64,000 nucleotides of DNA from Alkalispirillum mobile (lineage in GTDB: Bacteria; Pseudomonadota; Gammaproteobacteria; Nitrococcales; Halorhodospiraceae), in contig NZ_RCDA01000001.1 of NCBI RefSeq assembly GCF_003664325.1, positions 682,001 to 746,000 on the forward strand, given 5' to 3'. Shown here piece by piece: positions 29,406-37,686 of the stretch. The notes beneath the pieces are model-generated. The model did not search any database and was not told the origin of the DNA. It saw nothing but the letters and a program-made list of their open reading frames with translations. The position numbers and the translations under genes are program-made. The stretch's first letter is position 1. Every line of letters starts with the position of its first letter.

Positions 29406-31100
29406 ATGCTGAGCCACATCCATATCCGCGACTTCGCCATTGTCGATCAGCTGGAACTGGACTTCGGGCCCGGCATGAATGTGTTGACCGGCGAGACCGG
29501 TGCCGGCAAATCCATCCTGCTGGACGCCCTCGGGCTGTGTCTCGGCGACAAGGCCGAAAGCGGTACCGTCCGCCCGGGTACCCAGCGCGCCGATCTGAGC
29601 GTTGGCTTCCGACTGGCCGACGACAGCCCCGTCCACGACTGGCTTGCCGAGCACGACCTGGACGAGGATGGCGACTGCATCCTTCGCCGCACGATCCACG
29701 AAAGCGGCCGCACCCGCGGCTATATCAATGGCCGTCCGGCGCCGCTGAACCTGCTGAAGGGCCTCGGCGAGCAGCTGGTCGACATTCACGGCCAGCACGC
29801 CCACCAGCTGCTGCTGCGCCGCCACGTGCAACGCCAGATCCTGGACGAACACGGCGAGGAAACCGCGCCCCTGGACCGGGTACGCGACCTCTATCAGCAG
29901 ATCCGCGATGTGGACGAGGAATTGCAGGCGCTGGAGGGCGACCAGGACAGCCACGAGGACCGTATCGCCCTGCTGCGCTACCAGGTCGAGGAACTCACCG
30001 CCCTGGAGCTCACCCGAGAGGGCATCGAAGGGCTGGAGCAGGAGCAAAAGCGGCTGGCCAATGCCGGTGCGCTGATCCAGATGGCCCAGCAACTGCTCAA
30101 TCAACTCTACGACGATGAGCAATCCGCGCAGGCTGCCCTCGGACGGGCGGGCCGGGAATTGGAGGAACAGGCCGGCCTCGACCCGACCCTGGACGAAGCC
30201 CGCGAGCTGTTCGCCAATGCGCTGGTCCAGGTGGAGGAAGGGTGTGATGCGCTGCGCCGCTTCGCCGACCACCTGGAGGTGGACCCGGAGCGCCTGGCCT
30301 GGGCCGAGGAGCAACTTGGCCAACTCAGCGACCTGGCCCGCAAACACCGCTGCCGGCCGGAGGCATTGCCCGAGCGACTCGATACGCTCCAGGCCGAGCT
30401 GGACAAGCTGGAAGGCGCCGGCGAGCGCGTGCAACAACTACGGGAACAGCGGCAGAGCCTGGAGCGGGCCTACCGGGACGCCGCCCTGCAGCTGAGCAAC
30501 AACCGCCAGCAGAGCGCTACCGCCCTGGAAAAGCGTGTTGCCGAGCTGTTGGCGGAGCTGAGCATGGGCGGCGCGGAATTGCAGATCCAGCTCGGTCACG
30601 ACCCGGACGGCGACCCCACCCCGCACGGCTTGGACCAGGTGGAGTTCCTGGTTCGCACCAACCCCGGGCAACCGGCCGGCCCGCTGGCGAAGGTCGCCTC
30701 CGGGGGCGAGCTGTCACGCCTGGGGCTGGCGTTGCAGGTCGCCAGCGCCAAGGGCACCGGCACGCCCACCCTCACCCTGGTCTTCGATGAGGCGGACAGC
30801 GGTATCGGGGGGGCGGTGGCTGAGGTGGTGGGCCGGCTGCTCGCCTCGCTGGGCCGCCGCTACCAGGTCCTGTGCATTACCCACTTGCCCCAGGTGGCGG
30901 CGCAAGCGGGCTGCCATTACCGCGTGAGCAAGCAAACCGAGGCAGAGCAGACCCGCACCCGGGTCACACCGCTGCTCGGCGAGCAGCGCATCCAGGAGGT
31001 TGCCCGCATGCTCGGCGGCGTGGAGATCAGCGACAACACCCTGGCCTCCGCCCGCGAGATGCTGGAGCGCGGCGCGGGGGCCGACACCGCCACGTCTTAG
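29406..31100 (+). CDS. recN: DNA repair protein RecN
   Basis: A 564-residue SMC-like ATPase that acts on double-strand breaks. Walker A GETGAGKS lies at about residues 30-37, long coiled coils fill about 150-370, then the ABC signature ASGGELSRLGLAL and Walker B LVFDEADSGIGG. I see no clear LexA operator in the short gap after nadK. Convergent with fur. Confidence 0.96.
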   Translation: MLSHIHIRDFAIVDQLELDFGPGMNVLTGETGAGKSILLDALGLCLGDKAESGTVRPGTQRADLSVGFRLADDSPVHDWLAEHDLDEDGDCILRRTIHESGRTRGYINGRPAPLNLLKGLGEQLVDIHGQHAHQLLLRRHVQRQILDEHGEETAPLDRVRDLYQQIRDVDEELQALEGDQDSHEDRIALLRYQVEELTALELTREGIEGLEQEQKRLANAGALIQMAQQLLNQLYDDEQSAQAALGRAGRELEEQAGLDPTLDEARELFANALVQVEEGCDALRRFADHLEVDPERLAWAEEQLGQLSDLARKHRCRPEALPERLDTLQAELDKLEGAGERVQQLREQRQSLERAYRDAALQLSNNRQQSATALEKRVAELLAELSMGGAELQIQLGHDPDGDPTPHGLDQVEFLVRTNPGQPAGPLAKVASGGELSRLGLALQVASAKGTGTPTLTLVFDEADSGIGGAVAEVVGRLLASLGRRYQVLCITHLPQVAAQAGCHYRVSKQTEAEQTRTRVTPLLGEQRIQEVARMLGGVEISDNTLASAREMLERGAGADTATS

Positions 31101-31127
31101 CTCCGGCGGGCCGGCCCCGCTTGCGGG

Positions 31128-31550
31128 TCAGCGCCGCTTGGCGGATTGGCAATTGTTGCAGATGCCGTAGAGGATCAACGCATGGTCACGCAGCTCAAAG
31201 CCGTGCTGCATGGCCACCTCGCGCTGACGGATCTCGATCAGGTAGTCCACAAACTCCTCGATGTGACCGCACTCCACGCAGATCAGGTGGTCGTGGTGGC
31301 TGCCATCATCAAGCTCGAAGACCGATTGATTGCCCTCAAAGTTGTGCCGGGTAACGATGCCCGCCGTCTCGAACTGCGTCAGCACCCGGTAGACCGTGGC
31401 CAGACCGATATCCTCGCCGGCGTCCATCAGCGCCTTGTACACGTCCTCGGCCGACATGTGGTCGTCGCGCTTCTGCTCCAGGATCTCGAGGATCTTCACC
31501 CGAGGCAGGGTCACCTTCAGGCCGGCTTTCCGAAGATTGTTGGACTCCAA
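31128..31550 (-). CDS. fur: Ferric uptake regulator Fur
   Basis: A 140-residue iron-responsive repressor. The winged helix (LRKAGLKVTLPRVKILEIL, MSAEDVYKAL, GLATVYRVLTQFE), the HHDHLICVECG metal site and a second CNNC near the C-terminus are typical. The start is TTG at 31550, preceded by GGGGGAAG; no ATG or GTG in frame would keep the conserved N-terminus. It is divergent from bamE, a usual arrangement. Confidence 0.94.
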   Translation of the reverse strand: MESNNLRKAGLKVTLPRVKILEILEQKRDDHMSAEDVYKALMDAGEDIGLATVYRVLTQFETAGIVTRHNFEGNQSVFELDDGSHHDHLICVECGHIEEFVDYLIEIRQREVAMQHGFELRDHALILYGICNNCQSAKRR

Positions 31551-31644
31551 GACTTCCCCCGTTCAGGCTGTGCCACAGCTGCATGAATACGCTAACATCG
31601 GCCCCCACGGCAACGCCCCCCATCCATCACGGCGGAAGACGCAC

Positions 31645-31998
31645 ATGGGCAAACGCACATTATTCGCATTATACATCACCACCACCCTTCTAGTGACCGG
31701 GTGCGCGCAGGTGGACCGCATCCCCTTCACCCATCAGCGTGATGCCCAACAGGGCAACATCATGACACAGGAGATGGTGGATGAATTGCGCCCCGGCATG
31801 TCGCAGCAGCAGGTGCGCCGGATCATGGGCCCCCCCGCTGTAGTCGACCCCTTCCGCACCGACCGCTGGGATTACGTCCATACCCTGCGCCCGGGGGGTG
31901 GCAGCATGGAGAAAAAGCGCATGACGCTGAAGTTCGAGGACGGCCGCCTGGTAGACATCAGCGGGGACTTGCGGCCGGGGCACTGGGAGGACAGCTGA
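31645..31998 (+). CDS. bamE: Outer membrane assembly lipoprotein BamE (SmpA/OmlA)
   Basis: A 117-residue lipoprotein of the BAM complex. The signal peptide ends in the lipobox LVTGC, with Cys about 20 as the lipidated residue. The conserved QQGNIMTQEMVDELRPGMS and the GPP and DRWDYV motifs identify it. It assists insertion of outer-membrane beta barrels. Divergent from fur. Confidence 0.94.
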   Translation: MGKRTLFALYITTTLLVTGCAQVDRIPFTHQRDAQQGNIMTQEMVDELRPGMSQQQVRRIMGPPAVVDPFRTDRWDYVHTLRPGGGSMEKKRMTLKFEDGRLVDISGDLRPGHWEDS

Positions 31999-32011
31999 CC
32001 GGCGGCACCGG

Positions 32012-32299
32012 TCAGTTGCCCGCCGCCCGCCGGCGGCGGGACTCCTTGGGGTCCGCCTGCAGCGGGCGGTAGATTTCCACCCGGTCGTGCGGGCGCAGGG
32101 GCTCATCCAACCCACGCAGCTTACCGAACACACCCACCTTGTTAGCGCCCCCCAGGTCGATATCAGGGAAGCGCTGCAGAATACCCGAGCGTTCGATGGC
32201 CTGGCGCACGCTGGTTGCCGCCGGCACCTCGATGCTCAGCAGCACCTGCTCGTCCGGCAGCGCATAGGCCACCTCCACCGTCATCGGCGCCTCAGCCAT
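32012..32299 (-). CDS. rnfH: RnfH/RatB family ubiquitin-fold protein (UPF0125)
   Basis: A 95-residue beta-grasp protein: VEVAYALPDEQVLLSIEV, then GVFGKLRGLDEPLRPHDRVEIYRPL, typical of RnfH. It is the usual partner of RatA in the ratAB pair. The ATG at 32299 overlaps the ratA stop by 8 bases, indicating coupled translation; an in-frame start 24 bases upstream lies inside ratA. The tail is Arg-rich. Confidence 0.9.
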   Translation of the reverse strand: MAEAPMTVEVAYALPDEQVLLSIEVPAATSVRQAIERSGILQRFPDIDLGGANKVGVFGKLRGLDEPLRPHDRVEIYRPLQADPKESRRRRAAGN

Positions 32300-32723
32300 A
32301 AACCTGCTCGGCGCGGCTGACAAAGGCGTCCACCAGGCGGTTGGCCACCTGGGTGAATACCCGTCCGAACGCCATGCCCATCAGCCGGTTGGAGAACTCG
32401 AACTCCAGGTCGAGCACGATCTTCGAGGCGTCGTCATCCAGCCGCTGGAATCGCCAGTAGCCATCCAGGCGCTTGAACGGGCCCTCCACCAGCCGGATCT
32501 CGATCATCTTGCCGTACTGGCGGCGGTTCAGGGTGGTGAAGCCTTTCTCCAACCCCCCCTTGGCAATGACGATGCGGCCTTTCACCTCGTCACTGTCCCG
32601 GGCCAGCACCTGGCTGTCCGAGCACCAGGGCAGGAACTCCTTGTACCGGTCGACATCATCCACCAGTTCGAACATCGCCTCTGCGGAGTACGGCACCAGG
32701 GCCGTGCGGGAAATGCTGGCCAT
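32292..32723 (-). CDS. ratA: RatA/PasT START-domain ribosome-association toxin
   Basis: A 143-residue START/cyclase-type lipid-binding-fold protein. The N-terminal [30 protein letters not shown] and the C-terminal [27 protein letters not shown] segment are family marks. In E. coli RatA blocks 70S formation, but homologues also act in ubiquinone-binding (COQ10-like) roles, so toxicity is not proven. It is divergent from smpB, as in many gammaproteobacteria. Confidence 0.9.
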   Translation of the reverse strand: MASISRTALVPYSAEAMFELVDDVDRYKEFLPWCSDSQVLARDSDEVKGRIVIAKGGLEKGFTTLNRRQYGKMIEIRLVEGPFKRLDGYWRFQRLDDDASKIVLDLEFEFSNRLMGMAFGRVFTQVANRLVDAFVSRAEQVYG

Positions 32724-32833
32724 GTGTCAGCTCGTCCTCAGTTGGGGCCGGGCCGGAAATTGTCAGCGAGCCGACCCGGTCAGCGCAAGACTTGCCCTCC
32801 CCCACTGGCCCCGGACCCGGCCCAGGCCTTACA

Positions 32834-33316
32834 ATGCGCGCCGTGAGCAAGAAAAAGAAAACCCCGGAAAATGTCATCGCCCAGAACCGCAAGGCGCGCT
32901 TCGAGTTCCATATCGAAGACACCATGGAGGCGGGTCTGGCGCTGGAGGGCTGGGAGGTCAAAAGCCTCCGGGCCGGCCGCGTGAACCTGCAGGAGGCCTA
33001 CGTGCTCGTCCGGCGCGGCGAGGCGTGGCTGATTGGCTGCACCATCACGCCGCTGCCCACGGCCTCCACCCACATCAAGCCCGACCCGACCCGCACCCGG
33101 CGCCTGCTCCTGCACAAAAAGGAGATCTCGCGCCTGACCGGTGCCGCGGACCGCGAGGGCTACACCGTGGTGCCGCTCGACCTGCACTGGAAGCGGGGCA
33201 AGGCCAAGCTGAGCATCGGCCTGGCCAAAGGCAAGAAGAAGCACGACAAGCGCGCCGACCAGAAGGAGCAGGACTGGCAGCGCCAGAAGCAACGCCTGAT
33301 GAAACACAAGGTTTAG
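32834..33316 (+). CDS. smpB: tmRNA-binding protein SmpB
   Basis: A 160-residue (or 157-residue) RNA-binding protein that escorts tmRNA to stalled ribosomes. Conserved [47 protein letters not shown] and the C-terminal GKKKHDKR tail are present. The start is ATG 32834 (160 aa, as in E. coli) or GTG 32843, which gives MSKKKK; neither has a clear ribosome site. Its RNA partner ssrA lies 50 bases downstream. Confidence 0.95.
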   Translation: MRAVSKKKKTPENVIAQNRKARFEFHIEDTMEAGLALEGWEVKSLRAGRVNLQEAYVLVRRGEAWLIGCTITPLPTASTHIKPDPTRTRRLLLHKKEISRLTGAADREGYTVVPLDLHWKRGKAKLSIGLAKGKKKHDKRADQKEQDWQRQKQRLMKHKV

Positions 33317-33318
33317 GC

Positions 33319-33347
33319 TTTAACGGGAACTCCCTACCGGCTACACT
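33319..33347 (+). promoter_or_regulatory. Promoter of ssrA (tmRNA)
   Basis: TTTAAC (33319-33324) and TACACT (33342-33347) are 17 bases apart. A start near 33354 would give a short 5' leader removed by RNase P. The -35 overlaps the bases right after the smpB stop. Confidence 0.65.
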
Positions 33348-33366
33348 GTCTGAACAGATAACACAC

Positions 33367-33724
33367 GGGGGCGACTTGGATTCGACGCGGGTCGTGAAAC
33401 CCTAGGTGCATGCCGAGGATGCAGCTCAACCTCGTAAAACCTGCTGCCAACTTAAAATAGTTGCCAACGACGAAAACTACGCTCTGGCGGCGTAAACCCC
33501 GCCAGCCGCATTTGATCCAGTGCTTGTGCTGATCAAATTGCGGTCGTAGCTCACAAGCTAGCCACAGGGCGCTGTCCCGAGCCCTGTCGCGAAACTCAAG
33601 GGACTCGCTGTCGGCAACCTTGCCTACCGGGGTGTCGGCAGTTAAATCAAAGGGTGGGGCTAAGCATGTAGACCCGAAGGTAGATCATCCGCGGACGCGG
33701 GTTCGATTCCCGCCGCCTCCACCA
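33367..33724 (+). ncRNA. ssrA: Transfer-messenger RNA (tmRNA)
   Basis: A 358-nt RNA. The 5' end GGGGGCGACTTGGATTCGAC pairs with the 3' CGCCTCC before an encoded ACCA end, forming the alanine-type acceptor stem with one G-U pair; the T loop GGTTCGATTCCC is intact. The tag reading frame at 33463-33495 encodes ANDENYALAA followed by TAA, identical to the E. coli tag. It rescues stalled ribosomes with SmpB and marks the product for ClpXP. A terminator lies 35 bases after the mature end. Confidence 0.98.
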
Positions 33725-33758
33725 TACAACCACCTTCCGGCGTATCGGACAGGCAAAA

Positions 33759-33790
33759 GCCCTTGGGTCTCTCGCCCCAAGGGCTTTTTT
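33759..33790 (+). terminator. Intrinsic terminator after tmRNA
   Basis: GCCCTTGGG and CCCAAGGGC form a 9-bp perfect stem with an 8-base loop followed by TTTTTT. Confidence 0.92.
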
Positions 33791-33827
33791 GTATGCCGGC
33801 CCCGCTGGTGCCGGAATACAAGGCAAA

Positions 33828-35123
33828 CTAGACGTAGAAATCCAGATCCTCCTGCGCCCTGAGCAACTCCCGCATGGTGATCGGGTCGTCCCCAAAGAAG
33901 AATATCAGGCCCCAGTGCGTACCGAACGCCGAGCGCTCCGGTACCGTCTCCTCGGCCGGCGCCACCAGTTCGTGCGACTCAAAATAGGGATGCTCAATGG
34001 TCTCCTTGGGCATTTCCAGCTTGCTGACCACCCGGCGGCGTGGATACACGCCGAAACAGCCCGCGTAGCCCTTGGCGTCGACCACTTCCCGCGGGAAGAA
34101 GGCATCCACCTCCTCCTTGGTGCTCTTCGGGTCGAAGACCAGCATCGATGCCTGATAGGCGCTGAAACCGTAGGCGCGCTCGATGAGTTCGAACGCCTTG
34201 AACCCGGGGGGGCGATAGGCGACCTCGCCGAAGTACATCTCGCCATCCGCGGTCACAAAATACTCCGGGTGAATCAGACCGAACTGGATGTCGAACGTCT
34301 TGATCAATTTCTCGATCTGCTTGGTGATCGCATCGCGCCAGCTCTCCAACTCCCGCGTGGCAGGCACGAATACCGAGTAGCCCAGAGTCACGTACTCGGA
34401 GATGTTCAGGAACTTGATCTGACCGTCGTGAATCCAGGCCTCGACGGCAAACTCCCAGCCATCGAGGTGGCTTTCCATCAGCAATGGATACTCCTCGTCC
34501 GGGATGAGTTCGATCTCTTCCATGCTCTTGATCATGCGGTGCCCTAGGCACCCTGCCTTGTCAAAGGCCTTAACGTGAATCGGGTCATCGGGGTCGCCGT
34601 CCAGCTTGAGCAGGGTCTGATTGACGCGCTTCATGAATCGGACGACGTCCTCCTTCTCGTGGGCTTCCTCGAATATCCCCACGCGAATGCCGCCTAGCTG
34701 GGCGCGGCGCTTCATTAGCGCCTTGTCGCGGAACAGGATGGACTGTCCGTACATACGGGGATTGTCCAGCAACACGGAATTAATCGCCCCGGCCCATTCG
34801 ACCGTCTCTTCAAACAGAGGGATGGCGACATCAACGCCCTCTTCCTTGAGCCTCTCGGCAATCTCCAGGGAGCGGTCATTCAGGCGCAGGAAATCCCATG
34901 GAATGTGCGGGATCTTGTTCGCCTTACAGAAATCCTCCGCCCAGTCAGGCGCTACAACTACATAACGCCGGTCAAACTGCTGCGCTGCCTTGACGGCGTT
35001 GTAGCTCCAGCCCAGCAGGGCGATGTAGCCCTTGTTCGGGTCCTTGGGTTTCTCGGTGCCGCGGACGGAATCTAGGGTCGGATCCACCCAGGAAGAAAGG
35101 TCAGTTTGTTCCTGATCTGTCAT
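33828..35123 (-). CDS. ATP-grasp domain ligase, unknown substrate
   Basis: A 431-residue protein of the ATP-grasp superfamily (PF13535-like, L-amino-acid ligase/CarB type). Residues about 30-115 form the pre-ATP-grasp domain. KALMKRRAQLGGIRVG (about 135-150), PIHVKAFDKAG and LLMESHLDGWEFAVEAWI are the nucleotide-binding part, and MYFGEVAYRPPG near residue 315 supplies the Mg-binding Glu and Arg. Such enzymes join a carboxylate, activated as acyl phosphate, to an amine or thiol. The C-terminal 100 residues do not match a family I know. AGGAG lies 8 bases before the ATG. Downstream of a zinc peptidase gene; a common pathway is inferred. Confidence 0.78.
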   Translation of the reverse strand: MTDQEQTDLSSWVDPTLDSVRGTEKPKDPNKGYIALLGWSYNAVKAAQQFDRRYVVVAPDWAEDFCKANKIPHIPWDFLRLNDRSLEIAERLKEEGVDVAIPLFEETVEWAGAINSVLLDNPRMYGQSILFRDKALMKRRAQLGGIRVGIFEEAHEKEDVVRFMKRVNQTLLKLDGDPDDPIHVKAFDKAGCLGHRMIKSMEEIELIPDEEYPLLMESHLDGWEFAVEAWIHDGQIKFLNISEYVTLGYSVFVPATRELESWRDAITKQIEKLIKTFDIQFGLIHPEYFVTADGEMYFGEVAYRPPGFKAFELIERAYGFSAYQASMLVFDPKSTKEEVDAFFPREVVDAKGYAGCFGVYPRRRVVSKLEMPKETIEHPYFESHELVAPAEETVPERSAFGTHWGLIFFFGDDPITMRELLRAQEDLDFYV

Positions 35124-35145
35124 TGATTGTGCTCCTCGTGGTTTT

Positions 35146-35173
35146 CGCCATGCCCTCTCCCGAGGGCATGGCG
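35146..35173 (-). other. Perfect intercistronic hairpin between the peptidase and ATP-grasp genes
   Basis: CGCCATGCCCTC and GAGGGCATGGCG form a 12-bp perfect stem with a 4-base loop, 8 bases after the zinc-peptidase stop. On the transcribed strand the 3' side is followed by AAAACC and the AGGAG of the ATP-grasp gene, not by a T run. It looks like an RNA-processing or stabilising hairpin that could give the two genes different expression. Confidence 0.6.
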
Positions 35174-35181
35174 CGTGAACT

Positions 35182-36147
35182 TCAACGGCCCTGCGCACCC
35201 CGCCTTAGCCAGTCATGCACGAACGCCAGCTTGTGGCGGGCGTGGTTTGAAAGCACGAACGGGTAAAGGTCCGGCAACCCCATGGACCGGTTGACGTGGT
35301 TAACACCTACCGAGAGCGACGCCGCCACGTGAATCAGCCTATCCGGATCCGGCTCAGAGTAAGGGTCCCAGCCGGCGTGCGGAAGCTGTGGCAAAGAGAG
35401 CCCTGCGGCCACGAAACTGTCGGTAATGTCTGTCAGGTGCAACAGGTGGGCGGCCGTCTCCGCCCAGTCCTCGTGGGGGTGGGCCGAGGCGTAGGTGGTC
35501 AGGTAATGCTGCCGCCACTCCGGCGGCGGGCCGTTCTCAAAGTAGTACTGGAGCGATGCCCGGTAGTCGATGCGTTCATCGCCGAACATGGCCCGGAACG
35601 CGTCCAGAAAATCCTCGCGCAGGCTCAATCGCCACCACAGCATGTGCGAGATCTCGTGGCGCATGTGCCCGATCATGGTCCGATAGGGCTCTTCCAGTGC
35701 CTCGCGCCGGGCAGCGACCAGCACCGGGTCCACTTCCGCCACACTGATCGTGACCACTCCCTCGGCGTGCCCCATGGGCACGGGTGTCGGCCCCTCGGCG
35801 AGCATGTGAAACACCGGGCGCGCCCCGGGGTCCTCCGGCCGGAACCAGTGCCAGCGCCCCAGGTTATCCAGCGCCCAGCGCTTGGCCGCCTCTGTCTTCG
35901 CCCAGTTGGGGATGGCATCCGGGATAGATGGATCCGGGGCCAGCGCCGTCATGGCGCAGGAGCGGCAGAAAGCCCCCTGCTCCGGCGCGATCCAGTTGCA
36001 GCCAATAATGTCCCGGTTGACGCAGAAAGGCGGCATCGGCAGGAAAGCCCGTGCCTGGGGGTCGTAGGCGACCGGGGTGCCGTCGGCCGTGGCCAGGTTG
36101 TCGAACCAGAGCGAGCCCCCGCCGACCGGGTTGGCGAAAACGCGCAT
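35182..36147 (-). CDS. Putative zinc-binding metallopeptidase (COG4307 type) with N-terminal zinc ribbon
   Basis: A 321-residue protein. Residues 1-55 hold a zinc ribbon: paired cysteines in FCVN...GCNW and in FCRSCAM. The peptidase domain has HEISHMLWW at about residue 185 (HExxH zinc motif) and a downstream EDWAETAAHLLH acidic/His segment as the likely third ligand. This layout matches the COG4307 family, whose substrate is unknown. The ATG at 36147 has AGGAG upstream. First gene of a two-gene operon with the ATP-grasp ligase, divergent from a MarR regulator. Confidence 0.82.
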   Translation of the reverse strand: MRVFANPVGGGSLWFDNLATADGTPVAYDPQARAFLPMPPFCVNRDIIGCNWIAPEQGAFCRSCAMTALAPDPSIPDAIPNWAKTEAAKRWALDNLGRWHWFRPEDPGARPVFHMLAEGPTPVPMGHAEGVVTISVAEVDPVLVAARREALEEPYRTMIGHMRHEISHMLWWRLSLREDFLDAFRAMFGDERIDYRASLQYYFENGPPPEWRQHYLTTYASAHPHEDWAETAAHLLHLTDITDSFVAAGLSLPQLPHAGWDPYSEPDPDRLIHVAASLSVGVNHVNRSMGLPDLYPFVLSNHARHKLAFVHDWLRRGAQGR

Positions 36148-36263
36148 GCACAGAACTCCTGCCAGATTAGATCGTCCCCTCATACTGGGCGCAATGGGCC
36201 GGCCCGTCCAGCCACGCGGCGGCACGCAGCCACCCCCTGTCCCTCTTGAGTCCGAAAAGGACT

Positions 36264-36308
36264 TGCCAACTTGGTTTCGAACCGATACTATTCTTCCAAC
36301 GGTTTCGA
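36264..36308 (+). promoter_or_regulatory. Promoter with repeated GGTTTCGA operator, MarR gene
   Basis: TTGCCA (36264-36269) and TACTAT (36286-36291) are 16 bases apart. GGTTTCGA occurs twice in direct orientation (36273-36280 and 36301-36308, 28 bases start to start); the first is part of the near-palindrome GGTTTCGAACC in the spacer and the second covers the likely +1. This is where a MarR repressor would bind its own promoter. Confidence 0.6.
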
Positions 36309-36327
36309 TTCAAAACGGATAAACACT

Positions 36328-36906
36328 ATGTCCTCTGGTCTGCAACCTGCTGTCGTCGGTGCCCTGATGCGCTACCTAGTGCGCGTCGGCGAGAGCAATG
36401 TCTCGCAGGATCAGGTGACACCGCTGCAGTGGATCGCGCTGAACTACTTCGCGATCGCCAACACGGCATCGCGCACGGTATCCGGCTTCGCGGCGTATAA
36501 CGCCACGTCCAAGGGGACGGCATCGCAGGTGGTCAATGTCCTGGAGCGGCGGGGGCTGGTGAGCAAGACGCGCTCCAGCGAGGATGGGCGAAGTACACGG
36601 ATCGCCGTCACCGAAAGGGGTGCCCGGGCGCTTCGGGACCACCCGGAAAACCGGCTGAACGAGGCGATCGGGCATCTACCGCCGGCCGACCAGGCGGCAC
36701 TGGAGCGAATAGTCTCCGGGCTGCTGACCGAGTTGGAGACCGATAACCCGCAGCTGACGGTCGGCACCTGCCATGACTGCAGCTGTCTGGAGGCGGGCGG
36801 TGACGGCGCAGCCCTCTACTGTTGGCGAAAGGAACAGACCTTGCAGCAAAAAGACCTGAATCAGATTTGTGTCCAGCACGAACCGGTGGTCGGCAAGCGA
36901 AGATGA
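36328..36906 (+). CDS. MarR-family regulator with cysteine-rich C-terminus
   Basis: A 192-residue winged-helix regulator. The HTH is in ATSKGTASQVVNVLERRGLV with the wing SEDGRSTRIAVTERG. After the dimerisation helix a tail carries five Cys: CHDCSC, then YCW and QICVQ (about residues 148-183), a likely zinc or Fe-S site that ordinary MarR proteins lack. It is divergent from the zinc-peptidase/ATP-grasp operon and probably controls it and itself. The ATG at 36328 lies about 30 bases after the predicted transcription start. Confidence 0.82.
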   Translation: MSSGLQPAVVGALMRYLVRVGESNVSQDQVTPLQWIALNYFAIANTASRTVSGFAAYNATSKGTASQVVNVLERRGLVSKTRSSEDGRSTRIAVTERGARALRDHPENRLNEAIGHLPPADQAALERIVSGLLTELETDNPQLTVGTCHDCSCLEAGGDGAALYCWRKEQTLQQKDLNQICVQHEPVVGKRR

Positions 36907-36992
36907 AGCCGTGGGGCGACCTACAGCGCCTCGTGCCGGGAACAGCCACTGATCGCACCAGAACCACCGCCGCACCAAATTGGGGGGGCACC

Positions 36993-37580
36993 ATGAGCAA
37001 GCAAATCCACCAACCCCTGGGTGAACGACTCGCCTCGGCGCCGGTTACCGACAGCCGCTCCGCGCCCAGCTCCGGCTGGAACAACACCTGGACGGTTGAG
37101 CGCCAACTCTGGGAACAGCTCGGATACGGGCCCAAGGACGTTTCGGCTGAAGCCGCCAACCATGACGCCGACATCATGACGCCCTCCGCAGTCGGTCACC
37201 GGGTCCCGCCCGCCATCCGGCTGCTGACCCGATCAGTGCTGCTGCAGGCGGCCCGTGAGCGGCGGCTGGTCTCGGAAAGCGAGCTGCTGCGGGCGGTCCG
37301 CCGCTGGGTACCGGAGGCCAGTCACAGCGCCGTAGACCGGGCCCTTGAGGCCTCGGTAGAGGACGACGGCCAGAGCGGACGCCCACTGCTGGCCTCGCTG
37401 GTGACCGACGACAGCCGCGCCTGGCCCTGGCCGGGGCTGGTGGACGGGCTGGTTCGGTTCCGCCGCCCCCTGCCGCAGGCCGAACTGGAAGACTGGCCGC
37501 TGCGGGCCACCACCGAACGGCTCGCCACACTGGATTACTACGGCGCCCGCCGGGTCCCTATATCGGACCTGAGCGGCTGA
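36993..37580 (+). CDS. Hypothetical protein downstream of the MarR gene
   Basis: A 195-residue soluble protein, rich in Arg, Ala and Trp, with no Cys, signal peptide or membrane segment. A helical stretch at about 70-125 (LLTRSVLLQAARERRLVSES and following) is visible. I do not recognise a family. Two starts are possible: ATG 36993 after a G-rich stretch, or ATG 36903 overlapping the MarR TGA (30 residues longer). Co-transcription with the MarR gene is likely; a strong terminator follows. Confidence 0.65.
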   Translation: MSKQIHQPLGERLASAPVTDSRSAPSSGWNNTWTVERQLWEQLGYGPKDVSAEAANHDADIMTPSAVGHRVPPAIRLLTRSVLLQAARERRLVSESELLRAVRRWVPEASHSAVDRALEASVEDDGQSGRPLLASLVTDDSRAWPWPGLVDGLVRFRRPLPQAELEDWPLRATTERLATLDYYGARRVPISDLSG

Positions 37581-37650
37581 CCGCACCACCGGGCTCACGG
37601 AGGCAACCACGCCTGCCTCTCCTCCGGCGGCCAGCAAGGCCTGCCGCTTG

Positions 37651-37675
37651 CCCCCCGACTCGGGGGGTTTTTTTT
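37651..37675 (+). terminator. Intrinsic terminator after the MarR operon
   Basis: CCCCCC, a 5-base loop GACTC, GGGGGG and then eight T. It closes the plus-strand MarR operon and lies 11 bases from the 3' end of modC. Confidence 0.88.
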
Positions 37676-37686
37676 GTCCGGTGCAT

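Noticed and set aside
33367-33724. tmRNA 3' end as an integration site for a mobile element
   Set aside because: No integrase gene and no second copy of the T-arm/acceptor sequence was seen downstream; the genes to 41 kb look chromosomal.
36271-36285. GGTTTCGAACC as part of a tRNA T-arm
   Set aside because: No tRNA cloverleaf or acceptor stem surrounds it; it lies in a promoter.
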